A stretch of DNA of 64,000 bases from Hermatobates lingyangjiaoensis. Taxonomy: Eukaryota; Arthropoda; Insecta; Hemiptera; Hermatobatidae. The position numbers and the translations under genes were made by a program. Below the pieces are notes generated by a model, which was given only the letters and a program-made list of their open reading frames with translations, made no database searches and had not been told where the DNA came from. Every line of letters begins with the position of its first letter. Position 1 is the stretch's first letter. Below are positions 11,186-23,042 of the stretch, piece by piece. The stretch spans positions 372,001 to 436,000 of the forward strand of contig JAPFBL010001617.1 in the NCBI GenBank assembly GCA_026182355.1, written 5' to 3'.

Positions 11186-11372
11186 ATGTGAGATTAAATT
11201 TTCTCCCTACTTTTGTCTTGATCAGTTTTTTTGGATTTCTTTTCCGAATCTCGTATTAGGAACTATACGAGTATACTTAGTTCCTGGAGAATTTAAAGGA
11301 CTAATACGAGATTTGAAAAAAGAAATCCAAAAAACTGATCAAGACAAAAGTAGGAGGAAAATTTAATCTCAT
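11186..11372. repeat. short foldback repeat
   Basis: Arms of about 70 bp around TTTTGTCTTGATCAGTTTTT and TTTCGTCTCGTATTA-like sequence on the left, with the complement at 11303-11372, around a loop of about 40 bp. Each side abuts a (TA)n tract. Not related by eye to hairpin families 1 or 2. Confidence 0.7.
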
Positions 11373-11459
11373 ATATATATATATCAGTTATGATCACAGA
11401 TCTGTTATGATGCAGCCAGACATAAGCATGGACCGTTAAATGGTGTTTCCTCTAAGTCA

Positions 11460-11500
11460 AGCCTTGAAAATGCCAAACAATTTTTGGCGAAACGTCGGCT
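11460..11500 (+). ncRNA. hammerhead-like motif, family 4, core damaged
   Basis: Stem I AGCC (11460-11463) pairs with GGCT (11497-11500). A six-base-pair helix II GCCAAA/TTTGGC follows one extra T. GAAA is at 11489-11492, stem III is AC/GU and H17 is C. The first box reads TTGAAAA in place of CTGANGA, so it is probably inactive although all helices are intact. Confidence 0.5.
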
Positions 11501-11599
11501 TATAATCATGAGTTATATGTTTTATGACCAAAATCCTCAAGAACCCCTTGTGTGAATTTATATATATATATATATATAAGTTATCGTTATCAGTTATCA

Positions 11600-11747
11600 A
11601 TGTCGTTATCAGCCCTTGAAGCGATTCACATCTATTCCTGACGACGAGGACATCAAAATATAGTAGTGAGTTCAGTAATTTCATTTCTGTGTGTTCTTTT
11701 GAAAATTCTAGTTTATTCAGTTCGAAGAATCGTTTCATCTAATTGGT

Positions 11748-11750
<3 letters not shown>
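11600..11750 (+). repeat. PLE 3' end-like fragment
   Basis: CCTGACGACGAGGACATCAAAATAT at about 11637 resembles a decayed family 3 hammerhead. The following part (TTCTAGTTTATTCAGTTCG) is echoed at 49.06-49.10 kb. It ends in a (TA)n tract at 11751. Confidence 0.4.
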
Positions 11751-11787
<37 letters not shown>

Positions 11788-11935
11788 ATTTCACATAAAC
11801 ACGTGAAATAACTGAGTTGGGTTTTCTCAGTTGGGTTTTTGACTCTGACAAAGACCACTTGTTACGGTTGAAAGATCTTAGTCTTGTTTTCCCATTTTCA
11901 TATTGTGGTTTGATCATTGATTGATTTATATGTAT

Positions 11936-11967
<32 letters not shown>
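11751..11967. repeat. single-arm family 1 PLE hairpin between (TA)n tracts
   Basis: Keeps the outer GATTTCACATAAACACGTGA but only one full arm. The plus-strand motif at 11841-11883 has CTGACAA, so the G8 position is lost. AT dinucleotide tracts flank it on both sides. Confidence 0.65.
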
Positions 11968-11970
<3 letters not shown>

Positions 11971-12442
11971 TTTTTAAAGTTTATTTTATTTTCATTAATT
12001 TTTAATAAACATATATCATTAATAAAAATTCTATTAAATTTTATATAAATAGTTATTATTACAGCTTTATTATTATATGCCAATTATAAATAGAATTATA
12101 TTAAGCATTTTGATTATACCTATTCATTTCTTTGCTTAATTAATAAAATTCTTCCGCATTGAAATTTTTAAATAGTGATAATAATCATTTAAATGAGATT
12201 TATAGAAAAAGATGGAATGATTTCGGACACCAATATATAGTATAAACAGATAGAACTTTAAAACAGGAATATTAAATACATATTCATGATATAATCAGAG
12301 AAGGAATAAATACGAGTAAAAGACATTTTAAAATTTTTAAAACAACAAATAAGTATTTCTTTCAATAAAATCTAAATCCTTTGGGCTATGATTCAATATG
12401 AAAGCTTTTGAGGAGACAAAAGTAATTATGCTATTAACTAGT

Positions 12443-12490
12443 TTGATATTTTTTTACTTATAGTGAAGTTGAGTTTTGGCCACTCCAGAT
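12443..12490 (-). repeat. family A left terminus, isolated
   Basis: The minus strand reads AATCTGGAGTGGCC and then CTTCACTATAAGTAA, the family A left end. Possibly the far end of the copy that starts at 8138, separated by PLE insertions. Confidence 0.5.
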
Positions 12491-12749
12491 TTTTTTTGTC
12501 TGCCTGCCGGTGGTGTACGAGTGAGTGCATATCGACAATTTTTTATTATAATCCATATTTCACATTATTTGACAAATTTTATTTACATTTGACACAAATT
12601 TAGTATTAAATGTTCATAAAATACTTTGTTCGCTAAATCACAGCACTTAATTTCTAAAACGTTATTGCTGTGGTTAACCGAATTGCTTTAGGTAATATTA
12701 GGGAGTGTATTTTATCGTTCTTTATGACAAAAAAAGTGACTCTAATTAC

Positions 12750-13010
12750 TTCTTCTAGCCACTCTACAACTTTAAGTTGTAGCAATGCTAATGTAGTATG
12801 TTTATCTTTGTTACTAAAGATTGCGGGTCGAATCTTGGCCATGACCCATATGGGAGAGGAGTCATATTTCGTGAAGAAGATGGATAATTTAATGGAAGTC
12901 ATCCTTCGTAGAGGCAGTAAAGACGCCGGTCCCGAGCTTGTATAATGTCAAGCACTCCTCACAGATCCCTACTCTAATAAACCTTAGTCAAGCACAATTT
13001 ACATGTTCCT
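12750..13010 (+). repeat. tRNA-derived SINE-like repeat
   Basis: GCGGGTCGAATCTTG at about 12820 fits a pol III B box, and TAGCAATGCTAA about 38 bases upstream is a weak A box. Between them ATCTTT/AAAGAT could form an anticodon-like stem. The downstream part (CGAGCTTGTATAATG, AGATCCCTACTCTAA) recurs at 23.08-23.12 kb, showing it is dispersed. Frames of 80-90 codons across it on both strands are probably accidental. Confidence 0.5.
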
Positions 13011-15468
13011 ATGTGGAATGTATCCGGTAATGTCAACCGCCCACAACTAAATTAGGGACTAAAAATAAATGAGCCACACTTTATGCCCCTATAACGGTAC
13101 TAAGGGTGAAGGTCTGTAAGTGTGAATGTTGGAAACAAAATAAATAATAAAAGCCCTTGCCAACCAGCTTGATAATGCATTTAGTTACAGTAAAGTTGAA
13201 TATAAACATTCCTGATTTTTAAAATTCCCTAAAACCGATATGGCCCGTATAGTAAATATCAATAAATTAAGCTTTAAAGTTTTTATTTCATTATTTCGTC
13301 TTCAAGCTCTAACAACTAAAGCCATAACTCGAAACTTTCGCATCATTTACTTAATTATTGACCTGTCGGCGATTTTTATTATTCTTCGATCCTTATTAAA
13401 TGTAAAAATATTAAAATGTAAATATAAATTATAGTTTTATAGTTAATGACAATGGCTAAAATCTTCACAACTCAGAATTAGGGAAGTAAAGTTTAATAGG
13501 CAACAATTCAAGTACTTTATCACTTATAATGAAGTTTAAAATTAACTTTAAGATTGGTTTCAACGTTTTCTTTGCTTAATAACTAACCTTTCTCATGATA
13601 AATGTCGACTATCAATCATAGCGGTATATTTGATGAGTGCTTGCACACCTATAAACGAAACAAATAAAAAATAGTAAAGGAAATATTAAAACTTCTTTAA
13701 AAGACTGGTAAAGAGTCCTTGAAAAGATTTTAAATCTCTCTCTCCAATCAGAATTTTACAATCAATAAAAAAACAGGATATAAAATACTAGGGTTAGTTG
13801 TAAACTAGTGTAGAGAAGTGAAATTAAAATAATTTAAGTTAAAATGGTTGGCAAAAAAAATTGGGAAAATGAAATAATAATATTTCTAGTATCGTCTGGA
13901 TAGCTTTACATTTTTCTTGGACAGTTCATTTTAGAGTTTAGTTCAAAAACTGTATGCATCATTAACTGTCTGTCCTGAAGACCAATTAGAGTCTGTGTTC
14001 AATTTTAGGAAAAGTTGGCAATGAAGTGAATGGACATGATTGAAGCATAACTTAATCTCGAGAGCTTTGAAAATCAAAGAAAGAGAACTTATTTATTGTT
14101 TCAGGTCACCTGAAAGAGGCATGGAATATAGTAGGATTACTAGGGATGGCTACCTGACATTGATGGCTAAAGATCATCAACCGTAGTATGTAACAAAGTC
14201 AGTGATGAAGGAAGCAATTTTTTGTAACTCCACTGTATTATTTATAAATAATGCATAAATGGTTCTATGCTGTGAAAATTAGAAATATGACTGTATCATA
14301 AAAGCTGAAATAATGGCACAACTATTTTTTGCTTCAATGCCCTGTGCTACTACCAGTTTTAACAGTTTTTACAGGACATCCAGCCTTAATTCAAATATTA
14401 TACATCATAACAACCTAAGAAAGCTCAATCAAGAGTTTGCATTTCACTATATTCTGTCTAAGGAAATAATTTTTTTTTTCAAAACATGTGGAAGCATCTG
14501 ACTCTTTTCTTTTTGTTGATGTTGGACTTTTGATTTCATTTTTTGAATAAAATAAATCAAACTCCAGTTGATGTTGGACTTTTTAAAACACGATATTTGA
14601 GCATGTGAACATCAGAACATGATCTTTTAGTAGTAAAATGTAATTGTAAGGGACTTACATTCACATAAAAAACAGTTCTACTTTTCAAAAAATCACCTAT
14701 CTCAAACAAATCCGAGCATCAGAAATGTTTTATACTTTACGAAAATAATTCACATTTTTGTCAATATTTTTTCAAATATTGAACAAATATTGACAAAATA
14801 TAAGTTCAGTCAGTAAATGAGTAAGTTTTATCAAACACCCATCTCTGGATGAGCAGTTTCAACAATAATTTTGCAGTTATTAAGAAGCAAAAACGCTTTT
14901 TCTCTCTTTTCTCTGTGAATCCAAATCAATCTACCAATTTCTTAAAACAGTAATTTTGGTGTGTTGTGTTGTTGTCACAGTAACGGGTGTCTTATCTTAA
15001 CCTTTACTACCTGAATAGTTCGAAACCGACCTTATTGCCAGAAATGTTAATTTTGTTAAGTTTTCTTTTCTTGTCCATTGTGAGATCTAGAACACCATGA
15101 AAACTGAATTCAGTCCCTCATACGTGATATTTCTTATATAAAAATCAAAGCACTGAATCAAACCTGGTCTATTTACTGCAGTTCCATCTCAGTATAGCTC
15201 TTAATATACGGTAATTAATTAATTTACTATCAGTAAACTTTTAATTATGAAAGAAATTTATCTCCAAATTTTTACATATTTCAGGTTTTTGAGGCCTCTA
15301 GGGCCCATTTTTTTATGCTAATTTTTTGGTGATATTATGAGTATGTGAATGTCTGGGTGAGTATGATCGAGAATTTTGTAAACACAGTACTTAATAGTTG
15401 TTCCTTTAATTGTAATATTCTTTTTTTTATATTATAAATCCCTAAAATGTTTATATTGTAAATGTATA
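13011..15468. other. AT-rich intergenic DNA
   Basis: No gene was recognised. A small perfect hairpin with 13-bp arms (TTTGTCAATATTT and its complement) lies at about 14757-14797. Confidence 0.45.
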
Positions 15469-16604
15469 TCTATATAAATAAAAGAAAGGTTTTACCTGTA
15501 CATTGCTTAGAAATGACTCATTTCAAGTTATCTTTACGTTTCATATATTAGAGAAACCGAATCAATCATTAGAAAAATGTCTGTCTGTGTGTCGGTTTGT
15601 CGGTTTGTCCGCAAAATTTTGTCACAAGTAAACTCAGCCACCATAAAACATAGTGAGCTGAAAGTTTGACAGTAACTTTGTATACGTCTAACTTAAAATC
15701 TAATCTTTAAATGCATTGGAAATTCAACGTAGAAGCGAAATTATGTCTTTGGTTAACTTCACAGACTTATTTATTTTGAAAATATACAGGTATAGCAAGT
15801 AGATATTGTTAATTGATTTCAATTTCATTTGCATTTAAGCTCCCTGCAAGAGATAATTGACAAGGTATTTTCCGAAGTTCAAGATCTGTCATCTACCATA
15901 TTCAGAATAACTGGCTTTGTGAACGAGTGGTTCTCACTACTACAAATGTGCAGGCAGGAAAAATCAAGAAACAAGAACTTAGAAGTCACTAAACAGAGTG
16001 ATTAGTGATGGGGAAGCAGTTCATTGTCCAACTGAATTTCTTGACTCCGTGACTGCTCCTAGACTGCCTGCTCATGACATAAAACTTAAAGTAGGGGCAC
16101 CAATCATGCTGTTACGAAACTTGAGTTCTCTAAAAAGGTACAACGTGACACGACTTGGATTTTGTACTTTGCACAAATGCGTCATTGTGGCTGATATGAC
16201 AGGGTATGGTACTGGGAGTCAGTATTTATACCACGCATACCATTGATACCTAGCAATTGTCCCTTTCAATTCAAACAGTTGCAATTTACCGTCATCGTCT
16301 GTTATGCAATGATGGTACAAATTCGCAAGGCCAAACTCTGTTTACGGCAATTGAAGTGAGTGAGGCCAAGTGTTTCTCACATGGTGAACTGTAATGCTGC
16401 TTGCTGAAGAGTCAGAGGTTCCAACTCTCTGTTCTCCATGTACCTAGAGGACAGACAGCTAATGTGGTGTATACACTTACTTAACACTGTGCTGATAAAT
16501 ATATCTTTTCCTATTCTATAATTTTTCTAATAATATTTTGAAATACCAAGTATTATCTCTGGTTTTTTTGTAAAATACCCGTCAAAGACTGCCACGTCCG
16601 CTAG
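15469..16604 (+). mobile_element. Helitron, decayed and internally deleted
   Basis: The 5' end reads TCTATATAAATAAA, a classic animal Helitron start with TC preceded by A. About 120 bases in comes a TGTCTGTCTGTGTGTCGGTT run, also usual near Helitron 5' ends. The 3' end reads TACCCGTCAAAGACTGCC and then CCGCTAG followed by T, matching the imperfect hairpin plus CTAG/T end and insertion between A and T. There is no terminal inverted repeat or target duplication, as expected. Total length is 1136 bp against 5-10 kb for an intact element; only helicase remains. Confidence 0.7.
15825..16480 (+). pseudogene. Helitron helicase (PIF1-like) C-terminal relic
   Basis: The open part from 15998 encodes CPTEFLDSVTAPRLPAHD followed by LKVGAPIMLLRNL, the very conserved C-terminal segment of Helitron PIF1-type helicases. 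NNWLCERVVLTTTN just upstream and IPRIPLIPSN...FQFKQLQF downstream continue the family pattern, but in other frames and with stops. The Rep nuclease domain is absent. The protein would unwind DNA during rolling-circle transposition; this copy cannot encode it. Confidence 0.7.
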
Positions 16605-17745
16605 TTAAGAATAAATTTAATATGTTATTTAGAGTTTCTCGAATGACAAAAAGAGTAGGTTGAAATGAGTATCATTTTGGTATAGGGAACGATAAAGTTC
16701 CTTGTTCCATGTTCCAGTACTACCATGTTCAGTGAGATAAAGATAATTAGAAATTTATCTCACCAAGATGTATTTCACTGTTAATTCTGTAAACATTTAT
16801 CGAGCCTTATGACTTACGTTGTGTTTAAAATATTTTTGATAAACACCCACCCAGCTACACGCAAGCAGACACTATCAAAAATTGATTTAGAAAACCTCGT
16901 ATCAAAATGATAAAAATTTAATTTTTTACATCATCACTATAATAAGTAAATTAAATTAACCAAATAAACAAATGATCTTTGTTAAGAAGCAAAAATCCTC
17001 TGCTTGAATTGGTTCAAAAATAACATATGTTAGATCAGACATTATATCGTATGTATATTACAAGTTTATAGCTGTATAAATAATATGTGTGGAGCCATAT
17101 TTATAATTACTTTACTAAAATGTAACCAAATTGATTGAATAATGCTAAGAAAGTTATTATGCCTGTCTCCAATGAAAACATTGAAATTCAAGTGTTACAA
17201 ATAATTGAAACTATGTGTTTCAAACACATTGAAACACCATAACAAACCTCATAACATATACTTAATAATTATATATGCTTAGTAATATGAAATATTATTT
17301 AGTTTCTGCATTTCAATATGACTCCTGAAAAGCACTTTAATAAACTTTTGAATTTAATAAATCTATTTGACTCAAGTTTGAGAAAGACTTTTCTGTTAGT
17401 GTAAAGAAATGCAAGAAGCTAGATAAGCAGAGATTATTTTAAGTAGAGTTTCGTGATTTTAGGGCTATATTGCCTCATATAGGAGTAAAATTCAATAATA
17501 GAATTCAATAACTGATTTGGAATTTTTAATTATATTAATCATTTTAGGTAAATGCTTTATGAAATGTGTTCATGTGGTAGTGGATAAGATAAAAAAATTC
17601 TGAATTAAAAAAAATCAACCGCTTCTTTTTGCTTGAGAAATTTCGGCGAAACATTTCGGAAGGTACAGCTTATCCTCCTGTAAGGCGCTATTTTATGTTC
17701 AATTTTATAACTCAGTCGTTGGTGTAAACAGCATCATATTTATAA
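16605..17745. other. AT-rich intergenic DNA
   Basis: No gene was seen. Around 16850-16940 there are faint traces of family A (CACCCACCCAGC, then ATCACTATAATAAGTAAA). Confidence 0.4.
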
Positions 17746-17749
17746 TCTT

Positions 17750-18332
17750 TAAATTCAATCATAAGTCAAAATTTTTACATTTTTATCTAAAAGTAATCTT
17801 TTATGTATCTGAAAATTCTGACATTTTTTTCAATATCAGTTTAACGATGATAATCAGTTAAATGATTATCATCAATTTTGCATTATCAGTTTAATAAGAA
17901 AAGCAAAATTGTAACTTCTAGAAATATTAGTTCAGTATGTAAGAGAATGGAAGAGAATGTATCACCATAAAACACAAAACTCAGATAAGAATAATCCCTT
18001 TATTGATAATAATGTAAATTTTTCATTACTTAAATTAAATATCATTCAAAAATATTCAGCCCTTTTTTTACATTACTGCAGCTATTCTTAGTTAATATAA
18101 ATTTGGCCAAACAAACTGTGTGACTTGAGGTGAGTCACAGCTGAAGTATGAGTGGGTGTACATCAGATCTTTTTTATATATACCCGCCATTCACACACAC
18201 CCACACACACACACAACTAAAAAACTTCAAGCATATACTCCCGGGACCTCAAAACTTGCAAATTGGTCAAAATCTGGATATCACTTTTTTTTCAGGATCT
18301 CTATACTTTACTTATAGTAAAGTGAAAACATA
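17750..18332 (+). repeat. family A interspersed repeat, diverged 3' part
   Basis: Starts with ATAAGTCAAAATTTTTACAT and ends in the full right terminus CTATACTTTACTTATAGTAA. A CACACACCCACACACAC tract lies at the usual place before GGGACCTCAAAAC. Confidence 0.65.
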
Positions 18333-19700
18333 CTTTGAGATTTTAGCTAATGGGTTTTGATGTTTCAAAATTTTACTTTGAAGTGTTGATTTAACGTTTT
18401 AACGATTTTATTTCTGATGCTGCGTGTTTGCTTGTAGCTAGGTGGATGACTATTAAAAATTTCACAAACACTCTAACACTGTTATTAATCCTGATCGTTA
18501 TACACAGTATAAAACTTTAAAACACTGTTAAATCTTCAGACCGTTTAACAAATCATAATGACATACAACACACTTGTTCTTGCTGAGGTAAATAACTGAA
18601 TTATTTCTGACTAATATTACAGGATGGGATAGTAAGTTCAGTGTACTCGTACTTTATGTCCAGACAGATAACAATTTTAACACATGACTCTTAGGTGACG
18701 CTAAAAAACTTAAATTTTGTACTAAATATTGTCTTAATATGAATATTACTTGATTATAATTTTACGAATTATTAAAGGTGGATGATAGTTGATATTTGAA
18801 GAAAACAATCTGTTTATTATTATTTTTATTATTTTAAGATTACTTATTTTTATTATATTTTATTATTAATGTTTTCATTAGTTAATGTGGTTATTATTTT
18901 TTTATTAATTTTAGAAGCCAAAAGGTATTTATAGAAGATAATCTAAATTATTTATTCTATTTTTTTTTTTTGTTTCTCCATGTTCACCACCATTAATAAG
19001 ATTTTATATTACACGGAGAACATTTGGTAACTTATTTAAAGTAATTAGGTATTTGAAATTTATTTTGTTTATGGAAACATATAAAAAACTGTGTATGTAG
19101 TTAATTAAAAAATCTGAAAGTTAAAATAACTAATATAATTATGGATAATGCTCTAAATAAGTGGTCATATGTTTCCCTAGAGCTAGGAAATCTTGTTATC
19201 CTTTGTTTTGGAAATGATGGTGGACATGTGAAAAAAAATACAGTAAATCAATAAAAATCATGGATTCTTTTCATTCTAATACCTTTTATAGATTCTTTCC
19301 ATCACATAATCTTACAAAGTTGTATGTTTTATTAAGTGTACTCTGGACTTTATGGATGCCTAGTACATGGAAAACTGAACCAATAGTAACGTTCAGTTAC
19401 CGATGGAAGCCATCTATGTATTTCCATTAGTGGCTTACCCGGTTTGCTTAGCGTTCTTTTCTTTTTTCCTGATGGTGATTGAATCAACAATTAAAGATAG
19501 AGTGTGTCTTTCAATTCAATTAAAGTTTATTTCTGAAACTTTTGTCCGTTTTGGATAGTTTTTTTTTCCTTCAACGTTAAAGTTTATATATAATAATAAT
19601 ATATAAGTAATTACATTTTACTTCAACTTCGTTAAATTTTATATGATAGGCACATTATACTTTAAATACTACCTTCATGAACATAACTTGATGAATTTTC
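18333..19700. other. AT-rich intergenic DNA
   Basis: Nothing recognisable beyond low-complexity TTATT-rich sequence around 18820-18970. Confidence 0.4.
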
Positions 19701-20238
19701 ATCAAAAAAATCTGGAGTGGCCTTCACTCAACTTTACTATAAGTAACTTAATATCAAATTTCTTGAGTATATAATATATAACATCTCAATTAAGCATAAT
19801 GTAAACATCTAAATGGGATATGATTATTAGTCTTTCATTCCTGAGGTAGTACAGTTAGTGATTGAAGGACAAATCAATATATAAGCTTATTTTTGTACAT
19901 CACACAGCTGATGCAAATAATTTCATTAGTTTAACTACAGCAGTAATAACATTTTTGAAAATCCAAAGTGAACATTTCTTGAAACGAAATATTCTCCTAC
20001 AAGAGAACATGGTTTTTGTTCAAATAGCCAGTGGATATCTTACATCGTTTGCTTGACATCCTTCTACATTAAATATTAAAGTAAAATTTTCAAATTTAAA
20101 ACAGGAAAATACCTTTATTTTCTCTGAAAAATATCATAAACATAGAAGAAAAAATGTTGTTTTATGATGATTTATAATTAAAGATGTACGATAATTACAT
20201 TTATTAATCTCTAAACGAACCTTTCAATTTTGATTTAT

Positions 20239-22225
20239 TTACACGGCGATTCTAACGCCATCTATTGGTCTTTTCAAGCAATTACACGGCGATTCTAATG
20301 CCACTCTTGGTTTTTTCATGAACTTACACGGCGATTCTAACGCCATCTCTTGGTCTTTCCATGAAATTTCACGGCGATTCTAACGCTATCTCTTGTTCTT
20401 TTCATGAAATTACACGGCGATTCTAACGCCATCTCTTGGCCTTTTCATGAAATTACACGGCAATTCTAACGCCATCTCTTGGTCTTTTCATGAACTTATA
20501 CGGCGATTCTAACGCCATCTCTTGATCTTTTCATGAAATTACACGGCGATCCTAACGCCATCTCTTAGGTCTTTTCATGAAGTATCGTGCCGGCAGTCAT
20601 CGCGCGCGATACTGTCCAGGTACGGCGATATCCTGGACCTTCGGTGATATTAAGAGCACCCCCCGGGGGAAAGTTTTTCTCAATTTAGTTGAGAGAGCAC
20701 CTTTTAGTGCGTTGTCATCTTGAGCTTTTTACTTTTGGAGCATTGTGAGAAGTTTTAACCCTCACTTATTGAATTTTCAGCGGTTTTTTGCGTTTTTCCC
20801 AATTTACTCCCCCCCCCCCCATTTTTTTATACCTGGCTCATACCCAATTTTATTTTATCCCCCCCCCCCCTGATAGTTTCCCATCATCTCCGGCCCTCTG
20901 GGCCAATCCCCTAACCCAGAAAATTTCTGCATTGAACTTTGACCCGAATTACACGGCGATTCTAACGGCATCTCTTGGTCTTTTCATGAAATTACACGGC
21001 GATTTTAACGCCACATATTGGTCTTTTCATGGAGCAGACTGAGACTTCAGAATCGAGAACTAGAACTGAGAACTAGAATCGCCGTGTAATTTCATGAAAA
21101 GACCAAGAAGATAATCCTTCCTTTCCGGGGGAGATGAACGCTTCCGGGTTTTTCTGCTGGCCACTCATAGCGACCTCGCTATTCCTTCTTGGCGCTAGAC
21201 ATAGCTTCCCTAACTCACTTCTTCTAACTCCTTCTTGTCGGCGGATTGTCTCCTTAACACATCCGTGGGAGCGGACGAGGGCTTGCCTATTGACGTCCTA
21301 CCATAATTCCCATCTGCACCCCTCGGCCGGGGGTTGGCAGCCTTAATTGGGCTTCGCGTCTTATCCTCCGCTAAACTTGCCCTAGGAATTTTCTCATCTG
21401 GTCCTCGCTCCTGGAGGAGGTCGATTTCTGTTCGGATTTTGGTGACTTCCCACTCATGTCACCGGATACTCCTTGCACTCCTGATTAAAATGGCGTTTTC
21501 TCCGTGCCTGTAGCTCCATCTGGAGCCGAGATAAACGCGTTCAAAGGTAGGTGTCAAGGTTCAATCCAGAAATATTCTGGGTTAGGGAATTGGCCCAGAG
21601 GGCCGGAGATGATGGGAAACTATCAGGGGGGGTAATAAAATAAAATTGGGTATGGGCCAGGTATAAAAAAATGGGGGGGGGGGGGGAGTAAATTGGGAAA
21701 AACGCAAAAAACCGCTGAAAATTCAATAAGTGAGGGTTAAAACTTCTCACAATGCTCCAAAAGTAAAAAGCTCAAGATGACAACGCACTAAAAGGTGCTC
21801 AACGTGCTATTGCGCTCTCTCTCAACTAAATTGAGAAAAACTTTCCCGACAGGGGATGCTCTCAATATCACCGAAGGTCCAGGATATCGCCGTACCCGGA
21901 CAAGTCTCGCGCGCGATGACTGACGGAACGATACTTCATGAAAAGACCAAGAGATGGCGTTAGAATCGCCGTGTAATTTCATGGAAAGACCAAGAGATGG
22001 CGTTAGAATTGCCGTGTAAGTTCATGAAAAGACCAATAGATGGTGTTAGAATCGCCGTGTAATTTCATGGAAAGACCAAGAGATGGATGGCGTTAGAATC
22101 GCCGTGTAATTTCATGAAAATACCAAGAGATGGCGTTAGAATCGCCGTGTAATTTCATGAAAAGACTAAGAGATGGCGTTAGGATTGCCGTGTAATTTCA
22201 TGAAAAGACGTAATTTCATGAAAAA
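20239..22225. mobile_element. foldback (FB-like) element with 43-bp tandem repeats
   Basis: A near 2-kb inverted repeat. The left end (20239-20582) is eight tandem copies of a 43-bp unit beginning TTACACGGCGATTCTAACGCC. The right end (about 21937-22215) is six or more copies of the complement. Inside, a unique block at 20583-20945 (TCGCGCGCGAT, C-runs, GGCCCTCTGGGCCAAT) is inverted at about 21541-21936. The core (about 21040-21540) is GC-rich, unlike its surroundings, with single extra 43-bp units at its edges. Long terminal inverted repeats made of short tandem repeats are the hallmark of Foldback elements. No transposase is encoded. Confidence 0.75.
21110..21540. other. GC-rich core of the foldback element
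   Basis: About 430 bp of far higher GC than the rest of the window, with no long convincing frame. It ends in GGAGCCGAGATAAACGCG; similar GAGATAAA phrases occur at about 40020 (GGGGCTGAGATAAAAGG) and 55243 (AGCAGCCGAGATAAATA). It may be captured from a LINE untranslated region. Origin unknown. Confidence 0.4.
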
Positions 22226-22652
22226 AATATTTCCCGTTGTTTTAAAATTCTGAATATATTTTTCGTTTATTGCATTAGTAACCGCAAAGATAATGCCATA
22301 TTTTCAAAACTCTTAGAATTAATAGTTTAGGGAAAAAAATATTATCTAAAAACTTTTTTTGGCAAAAAAAGTGACTTTGCTATCATGCATATTTGCTCCC
22401 AAACAACTGGGTTTATGTACACTATGAGGTCCATTTTTGTGTAAACTATCAACTTCATCCAGCAAAGATTCTGAACTGTGGCGTGGTAACAAGCAATGCT
22501 AACACACTCACCCACCCACCTACATCCATACTCAGACATCATTGAAAATCTTCATGAAACGTCTTTTGGGACCTCAAAACATATAATTCCGTCAAAATCT
22601 CGAGATTTTTTTTCACGATCACTATACTTTACTTATAGTAAAGTAAAAACTA

Positions 22653-23042
22653 AAATATGAATAACTAGTTGACTAAGTTTTATTTATACTTCCGACTTGA
22701 TGAAAGGCCTTAATGCATTGATTGATGTAGAAGAACGTTTGAAGTGGTGAAGTGGCTGTACAAATTTTGACAGGTCAGCACTGATATGGTAGTATTTCTC
22801 AGGATATAGTCAATTTATCATCTGGTCCTAATTTACCCACCAACAAGTCAAACGCACTTCTTTTGAAGAAAGTAAAACCTACTCACGACAATATTCGTTA
22901 TCAGACTGAGATCAACCACGTAAAGTTGTCTTACATCAAAACAGTCAACATAGAGTATTCTTGATTTTAATTTTTATTGTATGTCTTCTCTTCTGTGAAA
23001 GTTTAATACTAATTTTCCTTTTTTAAATGTTTTTTATGTGGT
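22653..23042. other. AT-rich intergenic DNA
   Basis: No feature was recognised. Confidence 0.4.

Larger units (their letters stand above)
19704..22652 (+). repeat. family A interspersed repeat, split by a foldback element
   Basis: The left part (19704-20238) begins AAATCTGGAGTGGCC and then CTTTACTATAAGTAA and runs to the middle of the element. The right part (22226-22652) resumes at ATTTCCCGTTGTTTTAAAAT and ends at the right terminus TTACTTATAGTAAAGTAAA. Compared with the copies at 24.9 and 26.7 kb the middle is missing and replaced by the 2-kb foldback element. Confidence 0.75.

Noticed and set aside
12654..12945. Frames of 82 and 91 codons on opposite strands
   Set aside because: They overlie a SINE-like repeat with a B box, and neither peptide resembles a known protein.
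20788..21750. Frames of 64-84 codons in the foldback element
   Set aside because: They repeat as mirror images in the two arms, include poly-Pro/Ser from C-runs and show no family resemblance.
20239..22225. Regular 43-bp repeats looked at first like a CRISPR array
   Set aside because: The repeats are directly adjacent without spacers, appear in inverse orientation at the other end, and the genome is eukaryotic.
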